Program-made: the position numbers and the translations under genes | Assembly: GCA_003453735.1 (NCBI GenBank) | Contig: DMNE01000447.1 | Location: 3,780-9,803 of the forward strand | Length of the DNA: 6,024 nucleotides | Direction: 5' to 3' | Source: Nitrospiraceae bacterium | GTDB taxonomy: Bacteria; Nitrospirota; Thermodesulfovibrionia; Thermodesulfovibrionales; UBA9159 | The notes under the pieces: model-generated | The model's database searches: none | What the model saw: the letters and a program-made list of their open reading frames with translations, nothing else | What the model was told of the DNA's origin: nothing | Part shown: positions 4,576 to 6,024 of the stretch, in pieces | Position numbering within the stretch: the first letter of the stretch is position 1 | Layout of the letters: each line of letters opens with the position of its first letter

Positions 4576-6024
4576 ATGGGGAAGGCTTCGAGGAGAAAAA
4601 AGGGGTTAATTAATGAAACTCTAACCAGTCAGGGCAGACACAAAAAGGAATCAAGAACCTGTCAGGAGCCGCCATCAAAAGGCGGTTTGCATAGGATGAC
4701 CTCATTACTGGTGTATATCCCGATTCTCATTTTACTGTTTGTCTGCTTTGCAGCATATTTCAACGCCCTTTCTGGCGATTTCGTTTATGACGATGAGCTC
4801 CAGATAGTGGACAATCCATGGCTGAGAGATATAAGAAATATGCCGACGATCTTCTCCAAGAGTGTCTGGAGCTTCCAGCCAGAGGTAAGCACCTCAAACT
4901 ACTACAGGCCCCTGATGCACTTTGTTTACCTGTTCAATTATCATCTTTTTGGACTGAAACCGTGGGGTTTTCATCTGGTCAATATCCTCTTTCATTGTGG
5001 CGTATCAGTTCTTGTATTTCTGGTCATACAGAAAATTCTGACTGAGCAGAATGTCTCACAGCCCTCGATATATCTTTCTCCTCCATTCATAGCTGCTTTA
5101 CTCTTTGCGTCACATCCCATCCATACCGAAGCGGTTACATGGATCGCTGGATTGCCGGATGTGGCATTCACATTTTTTTATCTTCTTTCCTTTTATCTTT
5201 ATGTCAGGTCAAAAGCCATACTGTCGGGTAGCTATCTACTTTCTGTCGTGTGCTTTGCCTTTGCAGTGTTTTTCAAGGAGCCTGCTCTGACGTTGCCACT
5301 GATTCTTTTCACATATGATTTCGTATTTCGGGAAGGACAAACCCGTTTGCTGGATTATGTAAAAAAATATCTCTCCTACCTCCTTATTGGAGTGGGTTAT
5401 CTAACATTAAGGATTCTCGCCCTCGGAGGGTTCGCTCCTGAGAAGAGGCATGTAACCGTAAGCGCTTACCAATATGTTATCAATGTTTTCCCCCTTTTCG
5501 TTCGGTATCTTGAAAAACTTCTCCTCCCGATCAATCTCAACGCCTTTTATGTTTTTCACCCGATAGCCTCGCTTTATGAGGTGGAGGGAGCTTCTTCCTT
5601 AATGGCTACTGTGCTCTTTATGCTCCTCTTTCCTATCGCCCTTAAGAAAAATAGGGCTGTCTTCTTGGGTCTCTTATTAGTGACTGTGCCACTCGTGCCC
5701 GTCCTTTACATCCCTGCATTAGGAGAAAATACCTTCACAGACCGATACCTTTACTTGCCCTCGGTTGGATACGTGCTTCTTCTGGCGATCTTTTTATCAT
5801 GGGTCAGGGTGAGGTTGCCGCGTGCAGCCAAGAACATCGTGATAATCTTCTTAATGACTATGGGCTTATACACCGTTGGAACTATAAGCAGGAATAGCGT
5901 CTGGAAGGATAATTCTAACCTTTGGTCAGATACGGTCAGGAAGTCACCCGATAGCACAATGGCTCATAATAATAGCGGTCTTGCATACGCATTTAAAGGC
6001 CAATTGGATATGGCAATTGCTGAA
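4576..6024 (+). CDS. TMTC/DUF1736-like multi-pass membrane protein with TPR region (incomplete at 3' end)
   Basis: 483 codons are visible and the frame is open at the window edge. A basic, cytoplasmic-looking N-terminus (residues 1-40, beginning MGKASRRKKG) precedes the first membrane helix (about 42-65). The first external loop holds VYDDELQIVDNPWL (70-83) with the acidic pair Asp72-Asp73, as expected for GT-C fold glycosyltransferases. NYYRPLMH (108-115), HLVNILFH (133-140), HPIHTEAV (180-187), FFKEPALTLP (232-241) and DRYLYLPSVGY (389-399) are, from memory, conserved in TMTC/DUF1736 proteins. Roughly ten hydrophobic helices run to about residue 437, and a TPR repeat appears to begin at about 448. 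Eukaryotic TMTC proteins are ER O-mannosyltransferases; bacterial relatives probably modify envelope molecules with a lipid-linked sugar, but no substrate is known. ATG 4576 is preferred because related proteins often begin with this basic motif; it lacks a clear ribosome binding site. ATG 4696 (residue 41) is the alternative. Arginine codons are mostly AGR (16 of 21). Confidence 0.85.
   Translation, partial: MGKASRRKKGLINETLTSQGRHKKESRTCQEPPSKGGLHRMTSLLVYIPILILLFVCFAAYFNALSGDFVYDDELQIVDNPWLRDIRNMPTIFSKSVWSFQPEVSTSNYYRPLMHFVYLFNYHLFGLKPWGFHLVNILFHCGVSVLVFLVIQKILTEQNVSQPSIYLSPPFIAALLFASHPIHTEAVTWIAGLPDVAFTFFYLLSFYLYVRSKAILSGSYLLSVVCFAFAVFFKEPALTLPLILFTYDFVFREGQTRLLDYVKKYLSYLLIGVGYLTLRILALGGFAPEKRHVTVSAYQYVINVFPLFVRYLEKLLLPINLNAFYVFHPIASLYEVEGASSLMATVLFMLLFPIALKKNRAVFLGLLLVTVPLVPVLYIPALGENTFTDRYLYLPSVGYVLLLAIFLSWVRVRLPRAAKNIVIIFLMTMGLYTVGTISRNSVWKDNSNLWSDTVRKSPDSTMAHNNSGLAYAFKGQLDMAIAE
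4667..4687. repeat. GC-rich hairpin inside the 5' end of the membrane protein gene
   Basis: CCGCC (4669-4673) pairs with GGCGG (4681-4685) around the loop ATCAAAA. A G-U and an A-T pair extend it to 7 bp, and TTT follows. It lies 8 nt before the alternative ATG at 4696. If translation starts at 4576 it is inside the coding sequence; if at 4696 it would hide the only purine-rich stretch nearby. Confidence 0.35.

Noticed and set aside
4613..4624. Three-codon frame ATG AAA CTC TAA after a purine-rich stretch
   Set aside because: Although AAGGGG lies nearby, so short a frame is expected by chance, and it falls inside the probable coding region that starts at 4576.
4667..4690. Hairpin followed by TTT considered as an intrinsic terminator
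   Set aside because: The T-run is only three bases, and the hairpin probably lies within the open reading frame that starts at 4576.
1..6024. CRISPR arrays, tRNA or rRNA genes, intact insertion sequences, riboswitches
   Set aside because: Reading both strands by eye showed no regularly spaced repeats, cloverleaf with a CCA-type end, complete transposase or recognisable riboswitch; computational searches could not be run.

Overview
The window is an ordinary-looking bacterial chromosomal segment with three complete genes, one long gene that runs off the right edge, and one unidentified gene fragment at the left edge. The sequence has Shine-Dalgarno sites, sigma70-like promoter boxes and bacterial gene packing. 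The membrane protein at the right (a TMTC/DUF1736-like protein entering TPR repeats), the AGG/ATA-rich codon use of three of the genes and the mixed content suggest an anaerobic or sediment bacterium of the Nitrospirota or Desulfobacterota kind. That placement is inference, and nothing in the window fixes the taxon.

Layout. 1-247 (minus) is an open but start-less fragment with coding-like composition, separated by an in-frame TGA from a short open stretch further upstream. 248-454 is non-coding and holds a candidate promoter for the next gene. 455-1795 (plus) is thrC, a threonine synthase of the plant-like type with an N-terminal four-cysteine cluster. 1796-1965 is a convergent intergenic region with weak hairpins. 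1966-2616 (minus) is an FMN nitroreductase-family protein with an excellent ribosome binding site. 2754-4175 (minus) is a covalent-FAD oxidoreductase of the berberine-bridge-enzyme (BBE) type, lying upstream of the nitroreductase on the same strand and probably co-transcribed with it. 4185-4575 is a divergent intergenic region with candidate promoters both ways. 4576-6024 (plus, incomplete) is a multi-pass membrane protein of the TMTC/GT-C glycosyltransferase kind, whose TPR region is just beginning at the window end.

How the genes fit together. thrC does the last step of threonine synthesis and has no pathway partner here. The two flavoenzymes look like a two-gene redox unit of unknown substrate. 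The membrane protein is probably a cell-envelope glycosyltransferase and is unrelated to the others. thrC differs sharply from its neighbours in arginine codon choice (14 of 16 CGN, against 16 of 21 AGR in the membrane protein and 13 of 17 AGR in the nitroreductase), which suggests a mosaic region. I see no CRISPR array, tRNA, rRNA, intact insertion sequence or clear novel defence-type system. The most useful leads are the zinc-ribbon plant-type threonine synthase and its foreign-looking codon use, and the unidentified left-edge fragment.
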